Of a stretch of 64,000 bases of DNA, positions 28,707 to 37,455 are shown piece after piece. The stretch is taken from positions 1-64,000 of the forward strand of contig DASWEY010000022.1 in the NCBI GenBank assembly GCA_036394575.1, written 5' to 3'. Position 1 is the stretch's first letter. The number at the start of each line of letters is the position of its first letter. The notes under the pieces are model-generated. The model worked only from the letters and a program-made list of their open reading frames with translations. It did not search any database and had not been told where the DNA came from. The stretch comes from UKL13-2 sp036394575 (GTDB lineage Bacteria; Pseudomonadota; Gammaproteobacteria; Burkholderiales; Usitatibacteraceae). The position numbers and the translations under genes were made by a program.

Positions 28707-29440
28707 GTCTTCAGCGAGAACGGGGTGAAGTTGGTATTGCGATCATAGTAGTCTTCGGCCTCCACCTTCTTCAGCCAGGCGACGATCTTGTAGGTGACCG
28801 GGGTGAACACGACTTCGACCCCGACCTTGGTCAGGAACTGCGCCAGCATGATGGTGGGCAGCTTGTCGTCGGGGATGATGCCGCTGGCATAGAAGGCCAG
28901 CGGGTAGAACAGCATCGAGTCCACCGCCTCGCCGAAAATGGTGGAACCGATGGTACGCGTCCACAGATATTTGCCGCTGGTCATGATTTTCATCTTGGCC
29001 AGCACAAAGGAATTGACGAACTCGCCGCAGGAAAACGCGATCAATGAGGCAATCGAGATGCGCCAGGTGGTGCCGAACGCCACCTCATAGGCCGCCTGGT
29101 TTTTCCAGAACGGCGCGGGCGGCAGCGCCACCACCACATAGGCCATCAGGGAAGCAAAGGCCAGCCCGGCAAAGCCGGCCCAGATCACGCGCCGCGAACG
29201 CGCGTAACCGTAAACCTCGGTGAGGATGTCGCCGAACACATAGGAAATCGGAAAGAACAACACGCCGGCGCCGAAGGTCAGCGTGCCCAGGAAAGGCACA
29301 TCCCATTGCGCAATCTTGGCGGGGCCGATCAAGTTGGAACAAATCAGCACGGTGACGAAAGCCACCATCACGAATTCGTAATAGCGATAGCTGCGTTGCG
29401 ATTTGGGGGATGCAGCCGTCGCGGTGGAAGGGTTTTGCAT
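28703..29440 (-). CDS. yhhQ: Queuosine precursor transporter (YhhQ/VUT family)
   Basis: A 245-residue inner-membrane protein with about six helices. Family motifs: N-terminal YRYYEFVMVAFVTVLICSNLIG, PISYVFGDILTEVYGY, the FSCGEFVNSFVLAKMK region and the FGEAVDSMLFYPLAF helix. E. coli YhhQ imports preQ0 and preQ1 for queuosine tRNA modification. The window also has queF (59.3 kb), the enzyme reducing preQ0 to preQ1, so import and synthesis may coexist. No standard preQ1 aptamer was recognised in the 165-base leader, only a hairpin. Confidence 0.92.
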   Translation of the reverse strand: MQNPSTATAASPKSQRSYRYYEFVMVAFVTVLICSNLIGPAKIAQWDVPFLGTLTFGAGVLFFPISYVFGDILTEVYGYARSRRVIWAGFAGLAFASLMAYVVVALPPAPFWKNQAAYEVAFGTTWRISIASLIAFSCGEFVNSFVLAKMKIMTSGKYLWTRTIGSTIFGEAVDSMLFYPLAFYASGIIPDDKLPTIMLAQFLTKVGVEVVFTPVTYKIVAWLKKVEAEDYYDRNTNFTPFSLKT

Positions 29441-29605
29441 GAGGTTGCCCTGACTCGGTGGAGATTTGGTTTATTGAGGCTTGATTGCTTGCACCGGACT
29501 TGATTGCGTCCCGGTGTTGAAGCGAGCGGAACTTTAAATTTTCCTCGGGGCAATTGCAAACCATTTTGTTGTTCCGGCGTTCATCCCGAACGCAAGACGA
29601 AACTC
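29441..29605 (-). other. Leader region of yhhQ with a hairpin
   Basis: On the minus strand CACCGG(G)AC pairs with GTCCGGTG around GCAATCAA (about 29498-29523), followed by direct repeats of CAATCAAG. It does not match the preQ1-I, II or III consensus that I know. It could be an untranslated-leader structure or nothing. No gene is seen here. Confidence 0.3.
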
Positions 29606-29671
29606 AAACTCTAGCGTTGGCGCGGCGTTTGGGGCATTTTCTCCCCAAACACCGCGCCAAATGACGATCTA
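29606..29671 (+). repeat. 66-nt palindromic element, copy D
   Basis: This copy has the strongest inner stem: GGCGCGGCGTTTGGGG pairs with CCCCAAACACCGCGCC (15 of 16) around CATTTTCT. The outer part is AAACTCTAGCGTT. Its last three bases, read on the minus strand, are the TAG stop codon of the SpoU-type methyltransferase gene, so the element supplies the end of that gene. It otherwise fills the gap before the yhhQ leader. Confidence 0.9.
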
Positions 29672-30466
29672 CGATTTCCGCTGCCGCTGTCTCGTCAGTT
29701 CAAACAGGCACACCGCTGCCGCTGCGGCTGCATTAAGTGATTCGATTTTCCCCGGCATGGGGATGCTGACCTGCAGCGACGCCGCGCTCAGCAATTCTGC
29801 GGAAAGACCAGCGCCCTCGTTGCCAACCAGAAAGGCAGTCGGCTGTCGCAAATCGCAATCGTAAAGCGTCTGCTTGGCAAGCGGCGCCAGGGCCAGTGAC
29901 TGCGTACCTTTCTGCTGATGCCAATCTTTGAGCCAGGCAATCAGATCGACACCTTCGATAATATTGATCGCGAAATGAGCGCCCTGCCCGGCGCGCAACA
30001 CTTTCGGCGACCAAGCGAAGGCGCTGGTCTTCGACAGCAGCACATCCGAGATGCCGGCGGCAGCCGCGCTGCGCAGCATCGAGCCGACATTGCCGGGGTC
30101 CTGCACATCTTCGAGCAGCAGGATGGCGTTGGCATTTTTTGCGACAGGTTGCGGTGACGGCGTGGGCACAATCGCCATCACCATCGAGGGCGATTCGAGC
30201 GCGGAGGCTTCCTTGAGCAGGGCATCGCTGAGCACATTGATGTCGGCATTGCCGGCGTCTTGCAGCAGGGCGACAACTTCAGGGTCGTCGAGTGCGGATT
30301 CGGCGATCACCAGTGACTGGGTAGCGCCGAGTGCCTCGTGATACGCGCGCACCAGGTGAATGCCATCGAGCACCGTGAGCCCCGCCTTTTTGCGATCGCG
30401 CGAGGAATGCGCAAGGCCGATCAGCTGTTTGACGAAGGCATTGTCACGGGAGCGAATGGCTTTCAT
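29669..30466 (-). CDS. TrmH/SpoU-family RNA 2'-O-methyltransferase
   Basis: A 265-residue protein with an N-terminal substrate-binding domain (about 1-100) and a C-terminal SPOUT knot: motif 1 LLEDVQDPGNVGSMLRSAAAAG, motif 2 AFLVGNEGAGLS, and motif 3 SIPMPGKIESLNAAAAAAVCLFE (each only partly quoted in meaning). It methylates ribose 2'-O in rRNA or tRNA; the exact nucleotide cannot be told. Its start overlaps the rnhB stop (ATGA), at the 3' end of the lpx operon. The stop codon lies in repeat copy D. Confidence 0.88.
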   Translation of the reverse strand: MKAIRSRDNAFVKQLIGLAHSSRDRKKAGLTVLDGIHLVRAYHEALGATQSLVIAESALDDPEVVALLQDAGNADINVLSDALLKEASALESPSMVMAIVPTPSPQPVAKNANAILLLEDVQDPGNVGSMLRSAAAAGISDVLLSKTSAFAWSPKVLRAGQGAHFAINIIEGVDLIAWLKDWHQQKGTQSLALAPLAKQTLYDCDLRQPTAFLVGNEGAGLSAELLSAASLQVSIPMPGKIESLNAAAAAAVCLFELTRQRQRKS

Positions 30467-31050
30467 CAGCTCTCCCAGTCGCGGGCGGCGGCGCGCACCG
30501 GTGCGAAGCTGCGGCGATGGATGGGGCAGGGGCCGTGGTCGTTCAGGGCGCGCAAATGCGCGGCGGTGCCATAGCCCTTGTGCTGGGCAAAACCATAATG
30601 TGGGAAGCGTTCATGCATCGCCACCATCTCGGCATCGCGCACGGTTTTGGCGAGAATGGACGCGGCCGAAATTTCCGCCATCAATCGGTCGCCTTGCACC
30701 AAGGCACGGCTGCGCAGGGAGGTTTTCGGCACATGCAGGCCATCGACCACGACCTCATCCGGCACCATTCCCAGCCCTTCGATGGCGCGCTTCATCGCCA
30801 GCAGGGTGGCCTGCAAAATATTGATGGCATCGATCTCTTCGACGCTGGCGCTGGCCACACAGCAGGCCAGGGACTGGTCGCGAATGAGAATGGCCAGATG
30901 ATCGCGGCGTTTTTCGCTGAGCATTTTCGAATCCGCCAGGCCGGCAATCGGGCGCGATGGATCGAGAATAACCGCTGCCGCATACACTGCCCCGGCCAGA
31001 GGGCCCCGCCCCGCTTCATCCACGCCGCAAATCCGCATCGCCGGGCGCAT
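30466..31050 (-). CDS. rnhB: Ribonuclease HII
   Basis: A 194-residue enzyme that cuts the RNA strand of RNA-DNA hybrids and removes single misincorporated ribonucleotides. Catalytic carboxylates are in GVDEAGRGPLAG, VVVDGLHVP and SILAKTVRDAEM. Conserved C-terminal pieces are HKGYGTAAHLRAL and HRRSFAPV. ATG 31050 or 31038 (MRICGVDE) could both start it. It lies 13 bases after lpxB, the typical lpxB-rnhB order. Confidence 0.95.
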   Translation of the reverse strand: MRPAMRICGVDEAGRGPLAGAVYAAAVILDPSRPIAGLADSKMLSEKRRDHLAILIRDQSLACCVASASVEEIDAINILQATLLAMKRAIEGLGMVPDEVVVDGLHVPKTSLRSRALVQGDRLMAEISAASILAKTVRDAEMVAMHERFPHYGFAQHKGYGTAAHLRALNDHGPCPIHRRSFAPVRAAARDWES

Positions 31051-31063
31051 GGGTGTGACTGTG

Positions 31064-32257
31064 CTAGGCCGCAGCGGGCTGGGTGCTGCCGGCGACCGCA
31101 GCGCCTTCAGACTGCGCCAGATGCCTGGTCAGGAACGGTCGCAGTGCATCCCTGACCCTGGCCGCGTTATCGACCGCCAGCGAGGCATGAATTTCAGCGA
31201 AGCGGCCGCGCAGACGTGCCGCCGCATCCTTGTGCGTCAGCCAGTTGCCGAGGGCGCGCGCCAGATTTTTCGGCGTGGCGTCATCCTGCAGCAGTTCCGG
31301 CACCAGCCACTCGCCGGCCAAGATATTGGGCAGGCCAACATAGGGAAGATAGGCTTTTCTGATCATCAGCCGATAGGTGGTGGGCGACATGCGATAGGCA
31401 ATCACATGCGGACAGCGCAGCAAGGCCGCTTCGAGCGTCGCGGTGCCGCTGGCCACCAGGGCGACGTCGGCGGCGGCCAGCGCAAAATTGGCATGGCCGA
31501 AAAGAATCTGGATCGGCAGATCCTGCGCGCCCAGTTTCCAGCGTGCCGCGTCGAATTGTTCGCGCGTCTCGCGCGTGGCCAGCGGCACCAGGAAGCGCGC
31601 GGACGGGAATTGTTTGATGAGTTGCTTGGCAGTCTCGATGAACAGCTCGGCGTGGTACTCAAGCTCGCTCTGGCGGCTGCCGGGCAGCAGTGAAACAATC
31701 AGCTCATCAGGCTTGATGCGCAATTGCTCGCGGGCCAGATCGCGCTGCCCCGTCTGCGGAATGACATCGGCGGTGGCGTGACCGACGTAGGTGGCGGGAA
31801 TGCCTTCCTTGGCATAGATCGCCGGCTCAAAGGGGAACACGGTCAGCATATGATCGATCGCGCCCTTGATCTTGTGGATGCGCTCGCCGCGCCACGCCCA
31901 GATCGACGGACTGACGTAATGCACGGTGGGAATGCCGGCATGTTTCAGCGCGCGTTCCAGGCCCAGGTTGAAATCGGGGGCATCGATGCCGATGAAGACA
32001 TTGGGGCGCTCGCGCAGCATGCGATCGCGCACCTGCCGGCGTATCGACAGGATCTCCCGGAAACTCTTCAACACCTCCACGTAGCCGCGCACCGCCAGTT
32101 TCTCCATCGGGAACCATGAAGTTGCGCCGGCGGATTCCATTTTCGGTCCGGCAATGCCGACAAATTCCAATTTCGGGAATTCTTCTTTCAGGGCCTTGAT
32201 CAGCAGGCCGCCAAGCAGATCGCCGGAGATTTCCCCGGCCACAATACCTATTTTCAT
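31064..32257 (-). CDS. lpxB: Lipid-A-disaccharide synthase
   Basis: A 397-residue peripheral membrane glycosyltransferase (GT19) joining lipid X and UDP-diacylglucosamine to form the lipid A disaccharide. Visible motifs: IGIVAGEISGDLLGG at the N-terminus, FIGIDAPDFNLG, HYVSPSIWAWR, VSLLPGSRQSELEYH, and SGTATLEAAL. Start ATG 32257 matches the family's first residues. It follows lpxA by 7 bases. It is the last lipid A step in this operon. Confidence 0.96.
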   Translation of the reverse strand: MKIGIVAGEISGDLLGGLLIKALKEEFPKLEFVGIAGPKMESAGATSWFPMEKLAVRGYVEVLKSFREILSIRRQVRDRMLRERPNVFIGIDAPDFNLGLERALKHAGIPTVHYVSPSIWAWRGERIHKIKGAIDHMLTVFPFEPAIYAKEGIPATYVGHATADVIPQTGQRDLAREQLRIKPDELIVSLLPGSRQSELEYHAELFIETAKQLIKQFPSARFLVPLATRETREQFDAARWKLGAQDLPIQILFGHANFALAAADVALVASGTATLEAALLRCPHVIAYRMSPTTYRLMIRKAYLPYVGLPNILAGEWLVPELLQDDATPKNLARALGNWLTHKDAAARLRGRFAEIHASLAVDNAARVRDALRPFLTRHLAQSEGAAVAGSTQPAAA

Positions 32258-32264
32258 GGGGCGA

Positions 32265-33044
32265 TTATCGAACAATGCCGCGCGTGCTCGCGCTCAGGAA
32301 ATCGGCCAGTATTTTCAGCTCCGGCTGGGTAGCTGCCTCGGCAGACAGCGTGGACCTGGCTTCTGCAAATGTCAGCCCGGAACGGTACAGGGTCTTGTAG
32401 GCACGTTTTATCGTGGCGATCTGTTCCGGCGTGAAGCCGCGGCGCTTGAGACCCTCGGCGTTGATGCCCACCGCCGTCAAGGGATTACCGCCGGCAGTGA
32501 CATAGGGCGGAATATCCATCAGCACCACACTGGAAACGCCGCACATGACATGCGCGCCGATCTTCACGAACTGGTGCACGCCGGTGAAACCGCCCAAGGT
32601 GGCCCAATCGCCCACGTGAACATGGCCGGCCAGTTGCGTGCAATTGGCGATAGTGGTGCGGTTGCCGACCTGGCAGTCGTGCGCGACATGCACATAGGCC
32701 ATCAGCCAGTTGTCGTCGCCGATGCGGGTAATGCCTTCGTCCTGCACGGTGCCGCGATTGAAGCTGCAATATTCGCGGATGGTGTTGCGATCACCGATGT
32801 CGAGACGCGTGGGCTCGCCCTGATATTTCTTGTCCTGGTTGGCCTCGCCCAGCGAGACAAAATGGAAAATGCGGTTGTCGCGGCCGATACGGGTATGGCC
32901 GGTGATCACGGCATGATGGCCGACGGTCGTGCCCTCGCCGATTTCCACATCGCCGTCGATAACGCTGTATGCACCAACGCTGACGTTGGCGCCCAGGCGG
33001 GCGCGCGGATCGATGATGGCGGTCGGATGAATCCTTGCGCTCAT
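32265..33044 (-). CDS. lpxA: UDP-N-acetylglucosamine acyltransferase
   Basis: A 259-residue trimeric left-handed beta-helix enzyme that adds the first 3-hydroxyacyl chain to UDP-GlcNAc. Hexapeptide repeats run from about residue 1 to 190. The catalytic histidine is in YVHVAHDCQVGN, and the C-terminal helical domain (VGINAEGLKRRGF) is present. It overlaps fabZ by four bases (ATGA), the conserved lpxD-fabZ-lpxA order. Confidence 0.97.
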   Translation of the reverse strand: MSARIHPTAIIDPRARLGANVSVGAYSVIDGDVEIGEGTTVGHHAVITGHTRIGRDNRIFHFVSLGEANQDKKYQGEPTRLDIGDRNTIREYCSFNRGTVQDEGITRIGDDNWLMAYVHVAHDCQVGNRTTIANCTQLAGHVHVGDWATLGGFTGVHQFVKIGAHVMCGVSSVVLMDIPPYVTAGGNPLTAVGINAEGLKRRGFTPEQIATIKRAYKTLYRSGLTFAEARSTLSAEAATQPELKILADFLSASTRGIVR

Positions 33045-33487
33045 GCAATGGTCCTCATGGTGCAGATCAACTCGGCGACGCAGGCCACCTGGCCGTCGAC
33101 GCTGGCCTTGACCGCGAACTTGAAGATGCCGCGCCGTTCATTGACCAGCGTCGATTCGAGGATCAGGGTGTCGCCCGGGACGATGGGCCGCTTGAAACGC
33201 GCGCCGTCGATACCGGCGAAGTAGTAGACCGTCTTGTCGTCGATCTTGATGTTCTGGGTCTTGAGCGACAGCAGGGCCGAGGCCTGGGCCAGCGCCTCGA
33301 TGATCAGCACCCCGGGCATGACGTGGTAATGCGGGAAATGCCCCTCGAAAAAAGGCTCGTTCACGGTAACGTTCTTCAGCGCCTTGATCGACTTGCCGAG
33401 CTCAAGCTCCAGCACCCGGTCGACCAGCAAAAACGGATAGCGGTGAGGGATATATTCCTTGATTTCGTTGATTTCCATGACGCTCAT
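33041..33487 (-). CDS. fabZ: 3-hydroxyacyl-ACP dehydratase FabZ
   Basis: A 148-residue hot-dog-fold dehydratase of fatty-acid elongation. Active-site histidine and glutamate are in EGHFPHYHVMPGVLIIEALAQ (H in GHFP, E in IEALAQ); HRYPFLLVDRV is the N-terminal motif. The start at 33487 (MSVMEIN) is preferred because GGGAGAG lies 6 bases upstream; the frame is open much further upstream within lpxD but without family similarity. It overlaps both lpxD and lpxA by four bases. Confidence 0.95.
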   Translation of the reverse strand: MSVMEINEIKEYIPHRYPFLLVDRVLELELGKSIKALKNVTVNEPFFEGHFPHYHVMPGVLIIEALAQASALLSLKTQNIKIDDKTVYYFAGIDGARFKRPIVPGDTLILESTLVNERRGIFKFAVKASVDGQVACVAELICTMRTIA

Positions 33488-34488
33488 TTTTTCTCTCCCA
33501 GTTCCTTGATGGCTTTTGCCATGGCGTCGAGCCTGCGCAAATGCACGGCATTGCGCAGCCAATCGCGGTGCGTCATATGCGGCATCCCTGAAGTATAAGT
33601 GCCCGGCTCGGTGATCGACTTGGTAATGAAAGTGTTCCCCGAGATGATCGCCTCGTCGCAAATTTCGATATGACCGGTGATCGAAGCGGCGCCGCCGATC
33701 ATCACATGCTTGCCGATACGGGTGCTGCCGGCGATTCCGGTGCAACCGGCGATCACGGTATGATCGCCGATCGCGCAGTTATGACCAATCTGCACCAGGT
33801 TGTCGATCTTGACGTCATTGCCGACCACGGTGTCGTCGAGCGCACCGCGATCGATGGTGGTGTTTGCGCCGATCTCGCAATCGTCGCCAATAACGGTCCG
33901 GCCGGTCTGCGGAATTTTCAGCCAGCTGCCCTTTTCCGGCGCAAAGCCGAAGCCGTCCGCACCGATCACGGCGCCGGCATGGACAATGCAGCGCGCGCCG
34001 ATGTGGCTGCCGGCATAGAGTGTGACCCGGGCATTCAGGCGGGTGCCGGCCCCCACGGAAACCTGCGCGCCGAGCACGCAGCCCGGTCCGATATAAACGC
34101 CTTCGCCGATGACGGCGCCCTCGCCGATGGATACAAATTCCGCGATCTCGGCGGTCGCGGCGATGCTAGCGCTTGCATGCACCACCGCACCCGGATGCAC
34201 ACCGGGCCGAACTTGTGGCGGCGGCGAGAACAGCTGCGCGACCCTGGCAAAATAGGCGTAGGGGTTGGCGGCGACGATGCGCGGTTTTGAAGTGACATCG
34301 CGATCACCAGGGCTGACGATCACCGCCCCCGCCCGGGTGCTTGCGAGCGCGGCGCGATATTTCGGATTGGCCAGAAAGGTGATTTGCCTGGCGTCCGCGT
34401 TATCAATGGTGCCGACGCTGCGCAGCGGCTGATCGACCTCGCCGACAGCCTCGCCACCCAGCTTATGGATAAGATCGCGCAAAAACAT
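33484..34488 (-). CDS. lpxD: UDP-3-O-acyl-glucosamine N-acyltransferase
   Basis: A 334-residue trimeric beta-helix enzyme adding the second 3-hydroxyacyl chain in lipid A synthesis. The N-terminal uridine-binding domain (DNADARQITFLANPKY) is followed by hexapeptide repeats from about residue 100 to 290. The catalytic histidine is in LVQIGHNCAIG, with the GADGFGFAPE loop before it. A C-terminal helix closes the chain (HLRRLDAMAKAIKEL). It lies 93 bases after skp. Confidence 0.96.
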   Translation of the reverse strand: MFLRDLIHKLGGEAVGEVDQPLRSVGTIDNADARQITFLANPKYRAALASTRAGAVIVSPGDRDVTSKPRIVAANPYAYFARVAQLFSPPPQVRPGVHPGAVVHASASIAATAEIAEFVSIGEGAVIGEGVYIGPGCVLGAQVSVGAGTRLNARVTLYAGSHIGARCIVHAGAVIGADGFGFAPEKGSWLKIPQTGRTVIGDDCEIGANTTIDRGALDDTVVGNDVKIDNLVQIGHNCAIGDHTVIAGCTGIAGSTRIGKHVMIGGAASITGHIEICDEAIISGNTFITKSITEPGTYTSGMPHMTHRDWLRNAVHLRRLDAMAKAIKELGEKK

Positions 34489-34581
34489 GATCGGGGAATC
34501 CCAAGATACCCGCTGCGGTGCAGCGCACCCGGCGCGCAGCGCGGTAAATTATTATTGCGCCGCCGCAGCGCAGATTACTGG

Positions 34582-35094
34582 TTACTTGTCGGCAAGCGCC
34601 TTGATCACTTTATCGGTGATGTCGATGCGCGCGCTGGCGAATACCGCTTCCTGGAGAATGAGATCGAATTTTTCCTTCTCGGCGATTTCATTGATTACCT
34701 TGTTGGCACGCTCCTGCAGCGAGGCCAGTTCCTCATTCTGCCGCAGGGTCAGATCCTCGCGGTATTCACGGCGCATGCGCTGGAAATCGCGCGTCAGCTG
34801 CGACAACTGACGTTCCTTGACGGCACGGTCGGCTTCGGACAACGTGACCGCCTCTTTTTGCAGCGTGACCTCGGTATCGCGGCCCTGCTTTTCCATCTTG
34901 TCGAGCTCGGCCTTGCGCGTGGCGAACTCCTTTTCCAGCTTGGTCTGCGAGCGCTTGGCCGGCACCGATTCGCGCAGGATGCGTTCCTGGTTTACAAAGC
35001 CGATCTTGAGATCGGCCGCTTCCGCCGCAAGCGTGGTCAGCGCCGGCAGGCTCATTGCCGCTGCCAAGGCAGCCATCCGCAAAAATTTGTGCAT
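34582..35094 (-). CDS. skp: OmpH/Skp periplasmic chaperone
   Basis: A 170-residue periplasmic holdase that escorts unfolded outer-membrane proteins to the BAM complex. Signal peptide about 1-25 (AALAAAMSLPALTTLAAEA), then the KIGFVNQERILRES core and a long coiled-coil stretch (about 45-130) rich in K, E, Q and R. ATG 35094 is chosen over the ATG six bases upstream because GAGGGG is correctly spaced for it. It lies 28 bases after bamA. Confidence 0.92.
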   Translation of the reverse strand: MHKFLRMAALAAAMSLPALTTLAAEAADLKIGFVNQERILRESVPAKRSQTKLEKEFATRKAELDKMEKQGRDTEVTLQKEAVTLSEADRAVKERQLSQLTRDFQRMRREYREDLTLRQNEELASLQERANKVINEIAEKEKFDLILQEAVFASARIDITDKVIKALADK

Positions 35095-35122
35095 GCTCAT
35101 CCCCTCATTCACACGTCGCCGC

Positions 35123-37414
35123 TCAAAATGCACGGCCCAGCAAAAACTGGAAACGCTCCACACGATCATTGGGATTAACGCTCAACGGCTTGGCCAGGCT
35201 GAACTTCAGCGGACCCACCGGAGAATACCAGCTCATCGAGAAGCCGAACGAAGAGCGCAAATCCCGGAACGTCACTCTCTGGTCCGCACCGAATACATTA
35301 CCGGCATCGATGAATGCCGACAAGCGCACCGATTTATCCTTCACGCCCGGTATCGGGAACAAGATTTCAAGGTTGCCGACCAGGCGCTTGTTGCCGCCCA
35401 GAAATTGATCGGTAAATGGATCGCGTGGACCGAGCGAGCTTTGCTCGAAGCCGCGCACCGAATCAACGCCGCCGGCATAGAAATTCTTGAAGAATGGAAG
35501 AGGCTTGCCGCCGTAACCATTGGCAAAACCATACTCCACATTGGAGTAAAAAACCAAGGGACCCCAGATCGGCCGCAAGTATTGGGCCTGAGTGTCGACG
35601 CGATAGTACTTTACATCGCTGCCGGGCAGCCCCGCCTGGCCGCCGATGGAGAGCAAATAGCCACGCGTCGGGAAGTAGATGCTGTCGCGCGTATCGCGCG
35701 AATAGCCGACCGAGCCCCGGTAGGTATTGCTGCGGCTGCCGAAGGTATTGACGTAATCGATATAACGCTGCGGGCTGGCGGCATCCACCACGATATTGGT
35801 CAATTCCCAGCCGAGGCCGAAATTCACGGCATCATACTCGGTGACGGGAACGCCGAAAGTCACTCCAAGGCCGGAAGTGGTTGACTTGTACTCGCCCGTC
35901 ACCAAGGAGGCCGTATCCAGAGAACGATGGTAAGCATCGAAACCGCGTGAAATACCATCCGCCGTCCAGTAGGGATTGAGATAGGAGACCTGATAGGCCT
36001 TGCTGACTGTACCACTGCTAACCTGGAACGACAGCTGGTTGCCGCTGCCGAAAATATTGGCCTGCGACACCGACGCCGACAGCGTCAGGCGATCATAGGC
36101 GGAATAACCGACGCCGAACTGCAGGCTGCCGGTATTGCGTTCCTTGACGGTTACATTCAGATCGACCTGGTCATTGGTGCCGGGCACTGGGGGCGTTTCG
36201 ACCGTTACCTCCTCAAAGAAGCCGGTGCGATCCAGGCGCTCCTTGGAACGGTTGATCTTGTCGATCGAGTACCAGCCGGCTTCCAGTTGGCGCATCTCGC
36301 GGCGTACGACTTCGTCGCGGGTACGGGCGTTGCCCTGCACATTGATGTGCCGGATGTAAACGCGGCGGCCCGGGTCGACGAAAAAAGTGAATGCCGCGGT
36401 GCGTTTTTCCTTGTCGAGTTCAGGCACCGGGTTGATATTGGCAAAGGAATAGCCGTCATTGGCCAGGCGATCCGTCATCAATTTTACCGAATTGACTATC
36501 TTTCCCCTGGAAAAAACCTCGCCAGGCTTGATCAGCAGATACCTGCGCATTTCTTCCTCGGAAATCTTGAGGTCCCCGCTGAACTTGATATCCGAAACCG
36601 TGTACACCGGGCCTTCGGTGATGTTGACGGTGATGTAGATCTTTTCCTTGTCGGGGGTGATCGACACCTGGGTGGAATCAACTGAGAATTCCAGATAGCC
36701 CTGATTCAAATAAAAAGACTTGAGTTTCTCCAGGTCGCCCGACAGTTTTTGTTTCGAGTACTGGTCGTCCTTGGTGAAAAACGACAACCACCCACCGGTC
36801 GACAGCTCGAACTCCTTGAGCAGGGTTTTCTCGGAGAACGCCGAGGCGCCGATGATATTGATATCGACGATCTTCGACACTTCACCCTCGTCGATATTGA
36901 ACGCCAGCGAAATGCGGTTACGCTCCAGCGGCGTCACCGTAGTCTGCACTTTTGCGGAATAGAAACCACGGCTGGTGTACTGACGCTTGATTTCCTTTTC
37001 GGCCCGATCCAGCAGGGAGCGGTCGAATATTTTCGCCTCGGCGATGCCGGCCTGCTTGAGGCCGTCCTTGAGATTCTCCTTGGTGAATTCCTTGGCGCCG
37101 GTGAGATCAATTTGGGCAATCGCCGGACGCTCAATCACAAACACCACCAGTACATCGTTCTCGACTTCCAGGCGCACATCGGAATAAAAGCCGGTGGCAT
37201 AAAGCGCCTTGATCGCGGCTGAGGCCTTGTCGTCATCCATTTTTTCGCCGACCTTGACCGACAGATAACTGAACACCGTACCGGCCTCGGTACGCTGCAC
37301 GCCTTCAACACGGATGTCACGAATTACAAAGGGCTGGATCGCGAACACGGCCATCGAAAACAAAGAACTCAACAACGCCGCAAGCAGTTTTGATGTGGGG
37401 CGAACAAATTGCAT
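35123..37414 (-). CDS. bamA: Outer-membrane protein assembly factor BamA
   Basis: A 763-residue Omp85 protein, the essential core of the beta-barrel assembly machine. Signal peptide about 1-26. Five POTRA domains follow to about residue 420, starting IQPFVIRDIRVEGVQRTE. The C-terminal 16-strand barrel has the conserved motif VRGFEQSSLGP and ends in the terminal aromatic (FQFLLGRAF). ATG 37414 (MQFVRP) was taken as the start; a GTG 18 bases upstream is also possible. It sits between rseP and skp as in most proteobacteria. Confidence 0.96.
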   Translation of the reverse strand: MQFVRPTSKLLAALLSSLFSMAVFAIQPFVIRDIRVEGVQRTEAGTVFSYLSVKVGEKMDDDKASAAIKALYATGFYSDVRLEVENDVLVVFVIERPAIAQIDLTGAKEFTKENLKDGLKQAGIAEAKIFDRSLLDRAEKEIKRQYTSRGFYSAKVQTTVTPLERNRISLAFNIDEGEVSKIVDINIIGASAFSEKTLLKEFELSTGGWLSFFTKDDQYSKQKLSGDLEKLKSFYLNQGYLEFSVDSTQVSITPDKEKIYITVNITEGPVYTVSDIKFSGDLKISEEEMRRYLLIKPGEVFSRGKIVNSVKLMTDRLANDGYSFANINPVPELDKEKRTAAFTFFVDPGRRVYIRHINVQGNARTRDEVVRREMRQLEAGWYSIDKINRSKERLDRTGFFEEVTVETPPVPGTNDQVDLNVTVKERNTGSLQFGVGYSAYDRLTLSASVSQANIFGSGNQLSFQVSSGTVSKAYQVSYLNPYWTADGISRGFDAYHRSLDTASLVTGEYKSTTSGLGVTFGVPVTEYDAVNFGLGWELTNIVVDAASPQRYIDYVNTFGSRSNTYRGSVGYSRDTRDSIYFPTRGYLLSIGGQAGLPGSDVKYYRVDTQAQYLRPIWGPLVFYSNVEYGFANGYGGKPLPFFKNFYAGGVDSVRGFEQSSLGPRDPFTDQFLGGNKRLVGNLEILFPIPGVKDKSVRLSAFIDAGNVFGADQRVTFRDLRSSFGFSMSWYSPVGPLKFSLAKPLSVNPNDRVERFQFLLGRAF

Positions 37415-37455
37415 CAATGGGAACCTGTGCACCGGCCGTGGCGGTAACGGGAGAC

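Noticed and set aside
29441..29605. preQ1 riboswitch upstream of yhhQ
   Set aside because: The hairpin and flanks do not show the preQ1-I, II or III conserved bases. Kept only as an unassigned leader.
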